Below, in pieces: positions 34,364 through 43,147 of a stretch of 64,000 bases of DNA. The notes beneath the pieces are model-generated. The model made no database searches. It was not told the DNA's origin and saw nothing but the letters and a program-made list of their open reading frames with translations. The translations under genes and the position numbers were made by a program. This DNA comes from CAVZAB01 sp963773155. GTDB taxonomy: Bacteria > Pseudomonadota > Alphaproteobacteria > Rhizobiales > Beijerinckiaceae. Location: positions 1 through 64,000 of the forward strand of contig CAVZAB010000009.1 of assembly GCA_963773155.1 (NCBI GenBank), read 5' to 3'. How positions within the stretch are numbered: the first letter of the stretch is position 1; each line of letters starts with the position of its first letter.

Positions 34364-35395
34364 ATGTTGGCTTTTCTGGAGAGCTTGCAACCTGAGATTT
34401 TCGCGTGGGGCCGACCTAGGCGGGCGACAACGCATGCCATGGCGATTGCCGGCCTTGGCCTTGTATTGGCCGCAGGCGCTGCCCGAGCCGAACTGGTTGT
34501 GCACGCCGTCGGTGACGGCGCGGCAGCCAATCAGGCCGGCTTTGTCGAATGGCTGCAGCAAGCCCGGTCGAAATCGCGGACATTCGACGCGCTGATCGCG
34601 CGCATCGAGCAGGATCGCCAGGTCCAGGTGACGCTCACCCTTCGCCGTGACGCCTGCGGCCTCCTCGACAGTGCGACACTGGCCGGCGGCAAGGGCAGGC
34701 TCGAAGTCAATCTCAACAATCTGGAGCGGCTTACCCAGCATCAGGGCACCGACAATGCCCCGGCTTGGGCGTTGAGCCCGGCCGAAGAACTCGCCTTCGC
34801 CCTGCAGGAGGCGCTGGTAATGGGGCTTGCGCAATTGCCGCTCGATCAAGGGGCGCCAAAGGAGGCGGGACTGGCTAGCCTCAATCACCTGCGCGAGGCA
34901 GAACACAATGTCGCCGTCCTCGCTTTCCTTGAACACAGCCAGTTTGGCGAAGATGCTGCTGGGCCACGCGACTGCCTGACGCCGTCAAACTACCGCGAAA
35001 TCAGATTCGCCGGCGGACGCTACCAATATTTGTCCTTTGATCGCTGGGGCCATCTCCACAGCGCCTTCATCGATTTGACGGCGTTGGCGCCGAAGGTCCA
35101 GCCCGAGGGCGGCCAGGCGGCTGGCAAGTTCCAAGGCCATTCGACGTCGCTCAACAGCGGTGAGGCGACTGGCAGCCACGCCCCTGCTCCACCTCCCAGA
35201 CCCAAACGAGCAGCGACACCGCGCGCCCTGCCCGACCCCGAATCTACGGAAGGCATGCCGATGCCGCTGTTTGGCGCCGCCGCCGACTTGGCGCGGGTGA
35301 CCAATAAAACGCGGCCTGGCGATACGTTGCGGGCCGCCGATACGATGCAATCGCTCGATTCCGTGCGGGCCAAGCGCTCGCGCGGCAGCGACTAA
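34364..35395 (+). CDS. exported hypothetical protein
   Basis: 343 residues from ATG 34364 with a strong GGGGAGG site. A long N-region (MLAFLESLQPEIFAWGRPRR) precedes a hydrophobic core AIAGLGLVLAAGAARA, cleavage likely after residue 42. The mature part: WLQQARSKSRTFDALIARI, LRRDACGLLDSATLAGGKG, HLREAEHNVAVLAFLEHSQ, RYQYLSFDRWGHLHSAFIDL, then a Pro/Ala/Ser-rich C-terminal tail. No family recognised. Sits between the sugar transferase (same strand) and hlyD (convergent). Possible envelope or matrix role from context only. Confidence 0.75.
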   Translation: MLAFLESLQPEIFAWGRPRRATTHAMAIAGLGLVLAAGAARAELVVHAVGDGAAANQAGFVEWLQQARSKSRTFDALIARIEQDRQVQVTLTLRRDACGLLDSATLAGGKGRLEVNLNNLERLTQHQGTDNAPAWALSPAEELAFALQEALVMGLAQLPLDQGAPKEAGLASLNHLREAEHNVAVLAFLEHSQFGEDAAGPRDCLTPSNYREIRFAGGRYQYLSFDRWGHLHSAFIDLTALAPKVQPEGGQAAGKFQGHSTSLNSGEATGSHAPAPPPRPKRAATPRALPDPESTEGMPMPLFGAAADLARVTNKTRPGDTLRAADTMQSLDSVRAKRSRGSD

Positions 35396-35473
35396 ACGGT
35401 GGCGGTAACGAGTAGCTGCGGATCCGCCCGGCGGCGTCTTGTCAGCCTGTTGCGCCAGGACGCCGCCCCTTTT

Positions 35474-36886
35474 TCAGCGTTCGCGCAAGCTATCGTGAAC
35501 ATATTCCTCGAGAGGCGAGAGCAAAAAATCCAAGACTCGCCGTTCACCCGTTTTTATCTCGGCCTTGACCGACATGCCCGGCAATAATTCGACCTTTTGA
35601 CCGGCGACAACCAGCGGCGGACCCACAAGGCTGATCCGCGCCGTATAGATCAGACGATCGCCCCCCTCAACATTGGCGGCAAGATCGGCAGAACGGGTCG
35701 AGCCAGTTGCCAAGCCTCGCGTGGGCGCTGTCTCCGCATCGCGCGCCAGCGCCTCGACTTTGCCATGCAGCACGCCATAGCGGGTGAAGGGAAAGGCATC
35801 AATCTTGATTTCGACGGCCTGGCCAGGCGCAACAAAACCAATCTCCCGATTGGGGATTACCGCCTCCACTGCAAGCGCCTCGCCGGCCGGGACAATAATC
35901 ATCAGCTGCTGGGCAGGCGTAACGACGCCGCCGAGCGTATTGACGGCCAGCTGCTGGACGGTGCCGTCCATCGGCGATTTGAGCACTTGAAGGTCTTTGC
36001 GGTGACTCGCCTTGGCCAGCGCCTCTACGGCGGCATTTTCCTCCGCCAACGCCCGGCTGAGATCGGCGAGCCCAGACTTGCGGAATTCGGCGGCAACTTC
36101 CGCGCGCCGGCGGTCGAGACCTTCAAGCGCCGCCGTCGCACCGTCGATTCGCTCCTTCTGGACGTCGACGTCGGCGCGCGCTTCGATGACTTGCTGCTGA
36201 GCGTCGAGATAGGACAGTCGTGATCCATATTGCAGCTCGGTTACCTTGCGGCGGATCTCTGCCTTTTCCTCGATGAGTGGCAGCGATTTCTCAGCCCGCT
36301 CGGACAGCCGCTTTGCGGCTGCGAGTTCGGCGGTCTTTTCCGCCACTTCACGGTCGATCGCGAAAAGCTTGGCCTCGTTTTCCGCTCGCTGGGCGGCCAG
36401 CTGAGCTTCGGCGCGCTCGAGATCGACGCGGCTGACGCCGGCCAGTTGCGCCAGCGCCGAAGCCGGGGCGTCGCCGAGTAGAATCTGCAACCTGATCTTG
36501 TCGAGGCGGGCCTGCTCGAGATCGCGTCCCGCCCGCTCAGCCTCGGCATTGGGTCCGGTCGGGTCGAGTTCGATCAGAACCTGGCCAGCCCGCACGACGT
36601 CGCCTTCGTGCACATGGATTGCGGTTACCGCGCCCGGTTCCTGCGGCTGGACGACCTGGGCGCGCGACCGGCTGATCGTCTTGCCGCTGGCCACAGCAAC
36701 GACGTCGATCCGTCCAATATAGGCCCATGCGCAGGCGAAGGCGAAGGCAAGGCAAACGACGAGGCCGAACAGGCGCCCGAGCGGCGAGGGCGGCGTCTCG
36801 AGGATTTCGAGCGCCGCCGGCAGGAATTCCCGCTCGACCACCGCGTGCCGCTGTCTTGCAGCCGCCGCTGCCACCAGCCTCTCCAA
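35474..36886 (-). CDS. type I secretion membrane fusion protein (HlyD family)
   Basis: 470 residues. TTG start 36886 has AGGAGGG upstream, overlapping the exporter stop, so translation is coupled. One N-terminal membrane helix (about 38-58: LFGLVVCLAFAFACAWAYIG), lipoyl half-motif VTAIHVHEGDVVRAGQVLIELD, a long coiled coil of about 180 residues (LEQARLDKIRLQIL ... QKERIDGATAALEGLDRRR), second lipoyl half VLKSPMDGTVQQLAVNTLGG, and a C-terminal beta-barrel ending RRVLDFLLSPLEEYVHDSLRER, the classical HlyD tail. It bridges the ABC exporter to an outer-membrane TolC, which is not encoded here. Confidence 0.94.
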   Translation of the reverse strand: MERLVAAAAARQRHAVVEREFLPAALEILETPPSPLGRLFGLVVCLAFAFACAWAYIGRIDVVAVASGKTISRSRAQVVQPQEPGAVTAIHVHEGDVVRAGQVLIELDPTGPNAEAERAGRDLEQARLDKIRLQILLGDAPASALAQLAGVSRVDLERAEAQLAAQRAENEAKLFAIDREVAEKTAELAAAKRLSERAEKSLPLIEEKAEIRRKVTELQYGSRLSYLDAQQQVIEARADVDVQKERIDGATAALEGLDRRRAEVAAEFRKSGLADLSRALAEENAAVEALAKASHRKDLQVLKSPMDGTVQQLAVNTLGGVVTPAQQLMIIVPAGEALAVEAVIPNREIGFVAPGQAVEIKIDAFPFTRYGVLHGKVEALARDAETAPTRGLATGSTRSADLAANVEGGDRLIYTARISLVGPPLVVAGQKVELLPGMSVKAEIKTGERRVLDFLLSPLEEYVHDSLRER

Positions 36887-36895
36887 CCTACCCTC

Positions 36896-39016
36896 CTAGC
36901 GCGGCAATGCCGCTTGCAGACGGTGGAGGCCCGCATAGCGCCCGCCCCTCCGCATCAATTCCTCATGCGTCCCGTCTTCGGTTACGCAGCCCTCGTCAAT
37001 GGTGATGATCCGGTCAGCACGCCGGATCGCCGACAGGCGATGGGCAATGATCAGCACGGTCCGGCCTTTGACGATCTCCCCCATATTGGCCTGAATGATG
37101 CTCTCTGACTCGTAGTCGAGCGCCGATGTCGCCTCGTCGAGAATGAGAATCCGCGGATTGGTGACGAGGGCTCTGGCAAGCGCGATACGCTGGCGCTGGC
37201 CACCCGAAAGCGAAACGCCGCGCTCACCGATCATCGTATCATAACCGTGCATCATGCCGGCGATGAATTCGTCGGCACCGGCAAGGCGCGCCGCCGCTAT
37301 AACCCGCGCCATCGGCATCGCCGGGTCCGACAGCGCAATATTTTCGCGTACGGTCCGATTGAACAGGACATTCTCCTGGAGAACCACGCCAATTTGACGG
37401 CGCAGCCACGCCGGGTCGATCTGAGCGAGATCCTGGCCGTCAATGAAAATCCGCCCGCTCTCGGGCACGTAGAGACGCTGAATCAACTTGCCGATCGTGC
37501 TTTTGCCGGAGCCCGATGGTCCGACAATGCCGACCACCTGCCCGGCCGGAATCGTCATGGTCACATCGCGCAGCACCGGCTGGCCGTCCGGCCGATAGCG
37601 AAAATTAACGCCCTGCAACGCAAGGCCTCCGACCATTGCCGGCAGCGACGCGCGCAGGCTGTTGAGGCTCGGCTCCGGCGGCATGTTCAGAATATCGCCC
37701 AGCCTTTCGACGGAAAGCCGCGCCTGCTGCAAGTCCTGCCAGAGCTGGGTCAGCCGGAGAACCGGGGCACTGACGTAACCGGCCAACATGTTGAAGGCGA
37801 CCAATTCGCCGACCGTCAATTCGTTTTCCATGACCAGCCGAGCCCCAAGAAGCAATATCAGCAGACTCGTCACTTTATTGCACAGATTGGCGATTTGCGT
37901 GGCGAGCGAATTCAGGTTCGAAACCCTGAACGAGGCCGCCACATAGGCCGCGATCTGATCCTCCCAGCGCCCTTGCATCTGCGGTTCGACGGCCATGGCC
38001 TTGATCGTTTCAATGCCGGCAATCGTTTCCACCAGAAAAGCCTGGTTTTCGGCGCCTCGACTGAATTTCTCGTTGAGACGCCGGCGCAACATCGGCGTAA
38101 CAATCAGGGCAAGCAGCGCATAGAGCGGCAGCATCGCCAAGACGACCAACGCCAGCGACGTGCTGTAGAGAAACATGACGGCGATGAACAGACCGCCGAA
38201 CAGACCATCAATCACCAGAGTTATCGCTGAAGATGTCAGAAATTGCCGGATCGTCTCGAGTTCGCGCAGGCGTGCCACCGAATCGCCGACCCGGCGGTTT
38301 TCGAAATAGGCGAGCGGCAGCGCGAGCAGGTGACGAAAGGTGCGCGCGCCCAGTTCAACGTCAATCCGATTGCTCGTATGGGCAAAAAGATAGTTTCTGA
38401 TGCCGCCGAGCACGGTATCGAACAGCGCGATCATCAAGAGGCCAATGACCAGAACCTCGAGAGTCGACACGCCATGATGAACCAGCACCTTGTCGATGAC
38501 GATCTGGAAGATCAGGGGTGTCACCAGCGCAAAACATTGCAGGAACAGCGAGGCTCCCAGGACTTCGCCAAGGCTGCGCCGATACTTGCGTATCGCACCG
38601 GCAAACCAGCCGAGGTCGAACCGCCGGTGCTGATCGGCGAGGGCTGTCTGCCGGCGCAGTAGGATTAGCCGGCCCGTCCAAAGGGCCTGGAATTCCTCAA
38701 GCGTTACGACCCGCGGGCGCTCGTCGGCCTGGCCCTGAAAGAGAACCCGCTCGGCGGTCGCCTGCCCGACGACGACATGGGCACCGTTGGACAAAATGGC
38801 GATGGCCGGCAAGGGCGTGCGCTCGAGGCGCTGCGGCGTCGAAGTTATGGCCCTGGCCCGCACTGGATAGCGACGTGCTGCTCGCAGCAATTCGGTTTCA
38901 GTCAGGCGCTGCTTAGCGCCGGATGCATGCGCGATCTGGCCGCCATCGGCGGCAAGGCCGAGCACTTGCAGGGCAAAGGCCAAGGCCCATGAGCCATCGT
39001 CGATCGACTCCCTCAC
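36896..39016 (-). CDS. type I secretion ABC exporter (permease-ATPase)
   Basis: 706 residues, GTG start. Three parts: an N-terminal C39-like domain of about 130 residues without the catalytic Cys (SWALAFALQVLGLAADGG; Trp in place of Cys), as in HlyB, used to hold substrate not cleave it; a six-helix membrane domain (LQCFALVTPLIFQIVIDKVL to about residue 430); and an ATPase with Walker A GPSGSGKST (about 503), signature LSGGQRQRIALARAL and Walker B ILILDEATSALD. Lies between the metalloprotease-like gene (100 bases upstream) and hlyD. Likely exports that protein in an unfolded state. Confidence 0.94.
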   Translation of the reverse strand: MRESIDDGSWALAFALQVLGLAADGGQIAHASGAKQRLTETELLRAARRYPVRARAITSTPQRLERTPLPAIAILSNGAHVVVGQATAERVLFQGQADERPRVVTLEEFQALWTGRLILLRRQTALADQHRRFDLGWFAGAIRKYRRSLGEVLGASLFLQCFALVTPLIFQIVIDKVLVHHGVSTLEVLVIGLLMIALFDTVLGGIRNYLFAHTSNRIDVELGARTFRHLLALPLAYFENRRVGDSVARLRELETIRQFLTSSAITLVIDGLFGGLFIAVMFLYSTSLALVVLAMLPLYALLALIVTPMLRRRLNEKFSRGAENQAFLVETIAGIETIKAMAVEPQMQGRWEDQIAAYVAASFRVSNLNSLATQIANLCNKVTSLLILLLGARLVMENELTVGELVAFNMLAGYVSAPVLRLTQLWQDLQQARLSVERLGDILNMPPEPSLNSLRASLPAMVGGLALQGVNFRYRPDGQPVLRDVTMTIPAGQVVGIVGPSGSGKSTIGKLIQRLYVPESGRIFIDGQDLAQIDPAWLRRQIGVVLQENVLFNRTVRENIALSDPAMPMARVIAAARLAGADEFIAGMMHGYDTMIGERGVSLSGGQRQRIALARALVTNPRILILDEATSALDYESESIIQANMGEIVKGRTVLIIAHRLSAIRRADRIITIDEGCVTEDGTHEELMRRGGRYAGLHRLQAALPR

Positions 39017-39116
39017 CTGCCCTCGCCTTTACAAAACTCTACTCTGCCATGGGCCCAATGAGCCGCAGGCTACTGGGCAGAAGTTGAGATTCCCCTTAAC
39101 GCCGCCGGCGCCAACC

Positions 39117-40781
39117 TCAAGCAAGCGGATGAGCGGCGAGTTGGCTAAAGGGCGGACTATCGGTGTGGAGGGGATTGTATGTCGGCGATCCCGCCGCACC
39201 GGTGAGCGATGATATCGCGGCTATGAAACCGGCAAGACCGGCCGAAAGCGTTGGCGACGCGTTATCTGGTCCGGTTTGTCCGTGCCCCAGTAGTGAACCC
39301 GGGCTGAAACCGGACGCCGGGGTCGTGCCCGGTAAGTAAATCGAACTCGGACTAAAGGAGGCCGGCGAGGAATTTGGCGCGTAAAAGGGGCTGTAACTCG
39401 GTGCCGAAGGGGTCGAGGGGGTGAAGTAGCTCGGCGTCGACGGGGTCGAGGGCGTAGAGGACGGCGTATAATACGAACTCGGACTGTAATAGCTCGGCGT
39501 CAACGGAGACGAAGGCGTATAGGACGGCGTGTAATACGAGCTCGGGCTGTAGCTCGGCGTCAACGGGGTCGAAGGCGTAATGGACGGCGTATAATACGAA
39601 CTCGGACTGTAATAGCTCGGCGTCAACGGAGACGAAGGCGTATAGGACGGCGTGTAATACGAGCTCGGGCTGTAGCTCGGCGTCAACGGAGACGAAGGCG
39701 TAATGGACGGCGTGTAATACGAGCTCGGGCTGTAGCTCGGCATCGACGGAGTTGAAGGCATATAGGACGGCGTGTAATACGAGCTCGGGTTGTAGCTCGG
39801 CGTCGATGGGCTCAGAGGCGTACCGAATGGATTGGGGGAGTAAAATGAGGTTGGGCTCGACGGCGGCACATAGGGGCTGTACGGCGTCGAGACCGGCGCA
39901 GGTGTTGGTGCAGGCGTTGGTGTTGGTGCATGCGTTGGTATTGGCGCAGGTGTTGGTGCAGGTGTTGGCGCAGGCGTTGGCGTTGGCGTTGGCGTCGAGG
40001 CAATGTCATAGCCAAGCGCGTCGAGCACGTTGATGTCACGGCTCGTCACCGCATTGGTCACCCCGGGTGAGCTGAAGGCGAGAAACGAATCCGCGCCGAC
40101 GCTTGACGCCCAGTCGCCGGAATCACCGTTCGGGTTGGTGTTAAAAGTGCCCTGGTTGGTGACGCCGTTATCTGTTGAAAAATAGGCGCTGCCGGTCGTC
40201 AGCTGGCGGGTTCCAGATGAAGCGAAACGAAACAGATCGAGCGGCGCCAGCGTCTGACCGAGCGCCGTGCCGACTTCGGAAAATCGGCCCATGACCTCAG
40301 TGAACTCGTGGGCGACGACGCCGAAGAAATCATAGCCGCTGGCCGACGAATTTGTTGTGCTATAGTTAAAGGTGGCGCTACTGCTGATCCCTACCGAGCC
40401 ATCAACCTGCGAGCCATTGGCCAGCAACCCCAGCGCCTTAGCCTCGGCGGTCGAAACATCGAATGATGCGCCCTGGCTCGGATCGGCGGTCGGGAGCGAC
40501 GCAATCGCCGACCTGTCGGTCGCCGACTTTGCGTCGTTCACCAGCGCGTTCTTGAGCCGGCTATAGCTGTAAAGTCCGACATTCGTGCTGCTCTCGCCAA
40601 GGGCGCCGGGCCCGAGCGTCGGGCCGCCAGGCACCACGCCAAAGCCGACATCGATTGTAATCGTGATCGGATCGGTAATTTTCGACTCAAAAAAATTGAC
40701 GACGGCCGCAACGGCGGTTTTGAATTGCGCGGGCGCACTGTTGACGCTCGCGTCATAAACGACCTTTAACGATAGCCCCAT
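39117..40781 (-). CDS. NF038122-like metalloprotease-type protein with Y/S/T/P tandem repeats, predicted type I secretion substrate
   Basis: 554 residues, ATG with AAGGA 8 bases upstream. No signal peptide. Residues 1-260: protease-like head with GVVAHEFTEVMGRFSEVG (His158, Glu159, Glu162; HExxE not HExxH) and SSPGVTNAVTSRDINVLDALGYDIA. Residues about 262-300: Pro/Thr/Ala linker (TPTPTPAPTPAP). Residues about 325-452: six or so 20-21-residue repeats of the type SYSPSSYYTPSYTPSSPLTP. C-terminus: hydrophobic, small-residue stretch ending LAAHPLA. No RTX nonapeptides. Encoded directly upstream of the exporter pair on the same strand, so it is the probable cargo. The family is called a metalloprotease by motif; activity unproven. 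Confidence 0.8.
   Translation of the reverse strand: MGLSLKVVYDASVNSAPAQFKTAVAAVVNFFESKITDPITITIDVGFGVVPGGPTLGPGALGESSTNVGLYSYSRLKNALVNDAKSATDRSAIASLPTADPSQGASFDVSTAEAKALGLLANGSQVDGSVGISSSATFNYSTTNSSASGYDFFGVVAHEFTEVMGRFSEVGTALGQTLAPLDLFRFASSGTRQLTTGSAYFSTDNGVTNQGTFNTNPNGDSGDWASSVGADSFLAFSSPGVTNAVTSRDINVLDALGYDIASTPTPTPTPAPTPAPTPAPIPTHAPTPTPAPTPAPVSTPYSPYVPPSSPTSFYSPNPFGTPLSPSTPSYNPSSYYTPSYMPSTPSMPSYSPSSYYTPSITPSSPLTPSYSPSSYYTPSYTPSSPLTPSYYSPSSYYTPSITPSTPLTPSYSPSSYYTPSYTPSSPLTPSYYSPSSYYTPSSTPSTPSTPSYFTPSTPSAPSYSPFYAPNSSPASFSPSSIYLPGTTPASGFSPGSLLGHGQTGPDNASPTLSAGLAGFIAAISSLTGAAGSPTYNPLHTDSPPFSQLAAHPLA
39428..39810. repeat. coding tandem repeats, 60/63-bp unit
   Basis: About six head-to-tail copies of a 60-bp unit, some with one extra TAT codon (63 bp). 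Two adjacent 122-123-bp blocks (39487-39609 and 39610-39731) are nearly identical, showing a recent two-unit duplication. In frame with the metalloprotease-like gene. Confidence 0.85.
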
Positions 40782-41154
40782 CGTCGCGTCCTTTGAACCT
40801 CAGCCCGGCCTGCTAGTGCACGGGGTCTCGCTCCGACCGACCGCCGTGCCCGCTCGGCTTGAGACGGCACCGGCCAGTTGCGAATTCAACCATACAGGGA
40901 GGGGCTTACCGGGCGTTTTCCTCGACGCCTACAAATGTAGGCATCGCCGAAATCTTTGCGCCTGGCCGAGACTACCAAGGTAAAAGGGCAGCTCGGGCGC
41001 CAGCCGACTTTGAGCGGCATTTGCCAATGAACCGTAAACCCGACTAGGAAGTTTACGCAATTCTTCTATAGACATAGACCAATATTTAGCGGCTATGCTG
41101 GCCATTGCTTGTCGGCACGGGTGCGATGCGGCACAACCGGCGCGAGTAGGACGA
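40782..41154. other. gene-free stretch
   Basis: Upstream region of the secretion locus. I see no gene; no convincing promoter or repeat was identified by eye. Confidence 0.4.
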
Positions 41155-41385
41155 ATGACCGGTAATTGCTTTTCTACCGCGCTCTCCCAGAAGGCGATTG
41201 TCGTCGGCAATTGCGTGCAGCAGACGGTATTGCGGATTGCCCATGCGCCGCGACTGGTATCGTTCGATGATTGGTGCACCGGCGCGATCGCCCTTTGCCT
41301 GGCGCTTTTTTGCGCGCTTACGGTCCTAACCGTCCTGATCCTCCTCGAGAATGTCAAGCGCTCGGCGCCCCGCCGCTTCACCTGA
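41155..41385 (+). CDS. possible small membrane protein
   Basis: A 76-residue frame from ATG 41155 (AGGACGA just upstream) reading KAIVVGNCVQQTVLRIAH, then one clear hydrophobic helix (GAIALCLALFCALTVLTVLILL) and a basic end (KRSAPRRFT). No family recognised. The membrane helix and ribosome site favour a real gene; its short length and lack of context leave this doubtful. Confidence 0.3.
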   Translation: MTGNCFSTALSQKAIVVGNCVQQTVLRIAHAPRLVSFDDWCTGAIALCLALFCALTVLTVLILLENVKRSAPRRFT

Positions 41386-41460
41386 ACCCTCGCCGGTCGA
41401 CGGCTTTGCCAAGCCATGCGCGGCATTCTATATTTGTCCGCAAATCGGTTGAGGCACTGC

Positions 41461-43083
41461 ATGCATTTTATTGGCATCGATGTGGGCACAGCAAGCGTGC
41501 GAGCCGGCATTTTCGATGCTCATGGAAACCTGCTGGGAAGTGCTCGCAGCGCCATTGAAATCTGGCAGGCGCCGGGTCAGATCGTCGAGCAATCCTCGCA
41601 GGATATCTGGCGGTCCGTCTGCGCCAGTACTGCCGAAGCTATGGCAATCGCCAAAATCGGCGCCGAGACCGTCGCTGGCATCGGCTTTGACGCAACCTGC
41701 TCGCTTGTCGTCCTCGACCCCGATTTCGCGCCTGTCGCGATCGGGCCGAGCAACGATCCGCGGCGCAATATCATCGTCTGGATGGACCATCGCGCCGAAC
41801 AGGAGGCCGCCGAAATCAACGCCACCGGCCATCCGGTTCTCGACTATGTCGGCGGCCGCATATCGCCGGAAATGCAGACACCGAAAATCCTTTGGCTGAA
41901 GCGTCACAAGCCGACCGCCTATCGCCAGGCCGCGCATTTTATCGATCTCGCCGATTACCTCACCTTTCGTGCGACCGGCGCGCTGACCCGCTCGATCTGT
42001 ACCGTGACGTGTAAATGGACCTACCTTGCGCATGAGAAGGCCTGGACGACGGATTATTTCACCAGGATCGGTCTCGAAGACCTCGCCCGCGAGGGCTATC
42101 GGAGAATCGGCACCGAATTTGCCTCACCTGGAACGCCAATCGGCGGCGGCCTGAGCGATACCGCCGCCTCGGCGCTTGGCCTTCGGCCGGGGACACCGGT
42201 TGGCGCGGCGCTGATTGATGCCTACGCCGGAGCGCTCGCCACTTTGGGCGGTCGCGATACAACAGGAAAGCCGGCCGATCCGACACGGCGGATGGCACTA
42301 ATTATGGGAACCTCGGCCTGCTGCATCGCCCTTGCTACCAAGCCGCTGTTTGTTGACGGCGTCTGGGGTCCCTATTTCTCGGCTCTTGTCCCCGGTTTCT
42401 GGTTAGCCGAGGGCGGTCAATCGGCAGCCGGCGCTGCCCTCGATCACCTGATCCGCCAACACCCGGCCTTCGCCGGCCTGGCGCAGGAGACCGGCGGTGC
42501 GGTACTACCCGCGCTCGAAAAAGAAATTACGGCGCTCTACCACCAACTTTCCGAGGCGGCCCGCCTCGCCACCGCGCTGCATGTCATGCCCGATCTCCTC
42601 GGCAATCGTTCGCCCTTCGCTGAGCCCGAGGCCCGCGGCGTGATCTGCGGGCTCGACCTCGCCGACGACCGGGCGAGCCTCTGCAAACTCTACGTCGCCG
42701 TTCTATGCGGCCTGTCCTATGGTATCGGCCAGATCGCTGATGCGCTCGAGGCACGCGGCTACGTCATTGACGATATCGTCGTCAGCGGCGGGGCAAGCCA
42801 TAGTACCCTAGTGCGCCAGATCATGGCCGATGCTACCGGGCGCACCATTTCGGTGCCGAAAACCCAGGAACCAGTCCTTCTCGGCTCGGCCATATTGGCC
42901 GCCACCGCTGCCGGCACCTATCCGACACTTATTGCAGCCATGCAGGCCATGGCCGCGACCGCCCAGCAGGACTTGCCGCTCGACGGGCCCATTAGAGATT
43001 TCCATGCCAGAAAGCGACGAGTATTCCTGGCGATGCAGCACATGGAACGCGAGGCGCGAGCAATGATGCTGGCGCAGACATAG
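41461..43083 (+). CDS. FGGY-family carbohydrate kinase (ribulokinase-like)
   Basis: 540 residues from ATG 41461, GAGG site upstream. N-terminal ATPase fold FIGIDVGTASVRAGIFDAHG, GIGFDATCSLVVLD, NIIVWMDHRAEQEAAEIN, KILWLKRHKP, ALIDAYAGALATLGG, MGTSACCIALAT and FSALVPGFWLAEGGQSAAGAALDHL. C-terminal nucleotide loop is IVVSGGASHSTLVRQIMADATG and PVLLGSAILAA. This is the FGGY pentulose-kinase branch (D-ribulose or L-ribulose). No transporter or isomerase adjoins it, so the substrate stays open. Confidence 0.92.
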   Translation: MHFIGIDVGTASVRAGIFDAHGNLLGSARSAIEIWQAPGQIVEQSSQDIWRSVCASTAEAMAIAKIGAETVAGIGFDATCSLVVLDPDFAPVAIGPSNDPRRNIIVWMDHRAEQEAAEINATGHPVLDYVGGRISPEMQTPKILWLKRHKPTAYRQAAHFIDLADYLTFRATGALTRSICTVTCKWTYLAHEKAWTTDYFTRIGLEDLAREGYRRIGTEFASPGTPIGGGLSDTAASALGLRPGTPVGAALIDAYAGALATLGGRDTTGKPADPTRRMALIMGTSACCIALATKPLFVDGVWGPYFSALVPGFWLAEGGQSAAGAALDHLIRQHPAFAGLAQETGGAVLPALEKEITALYHQLSEAARLATALHVMPDLLGNRSPFAEPEARGVICGLDLADDRASLCKLYVAVLCGLSYGIGQIADALEARGYVIDDIVVSGGASHSTLVRQIMADATGRTISVPKTQEPVLLGSAILAATAAGTYPTLIAAMQAMAATAQQDLPLDGPIRDFHARKRRVFLAMQHMEREARAMMLAQT

Positions 43084-43147
43084 CCCCCGACCCCTGGAAG
43101 AACCGCCGGCGGCACACATATAGGCAGACAGAGCAGGAGCCGCCTCG

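Noticed and set aside
39428..39810. Regular repeats as a CRISPR array
   Set aside because: Units are contiguous without spacers, in frame with a coding region, and of 60/63 bases.
39117..40781. RTX calcium-binding repeats in the secreted protein
   Set aside because: Looked for GGxGxD repeats and found none.
41428..42033. Long minus-strand frame inside the sugar kinase
   Set aside because: Antisense shadow of a gene with complete FGGY motifs.
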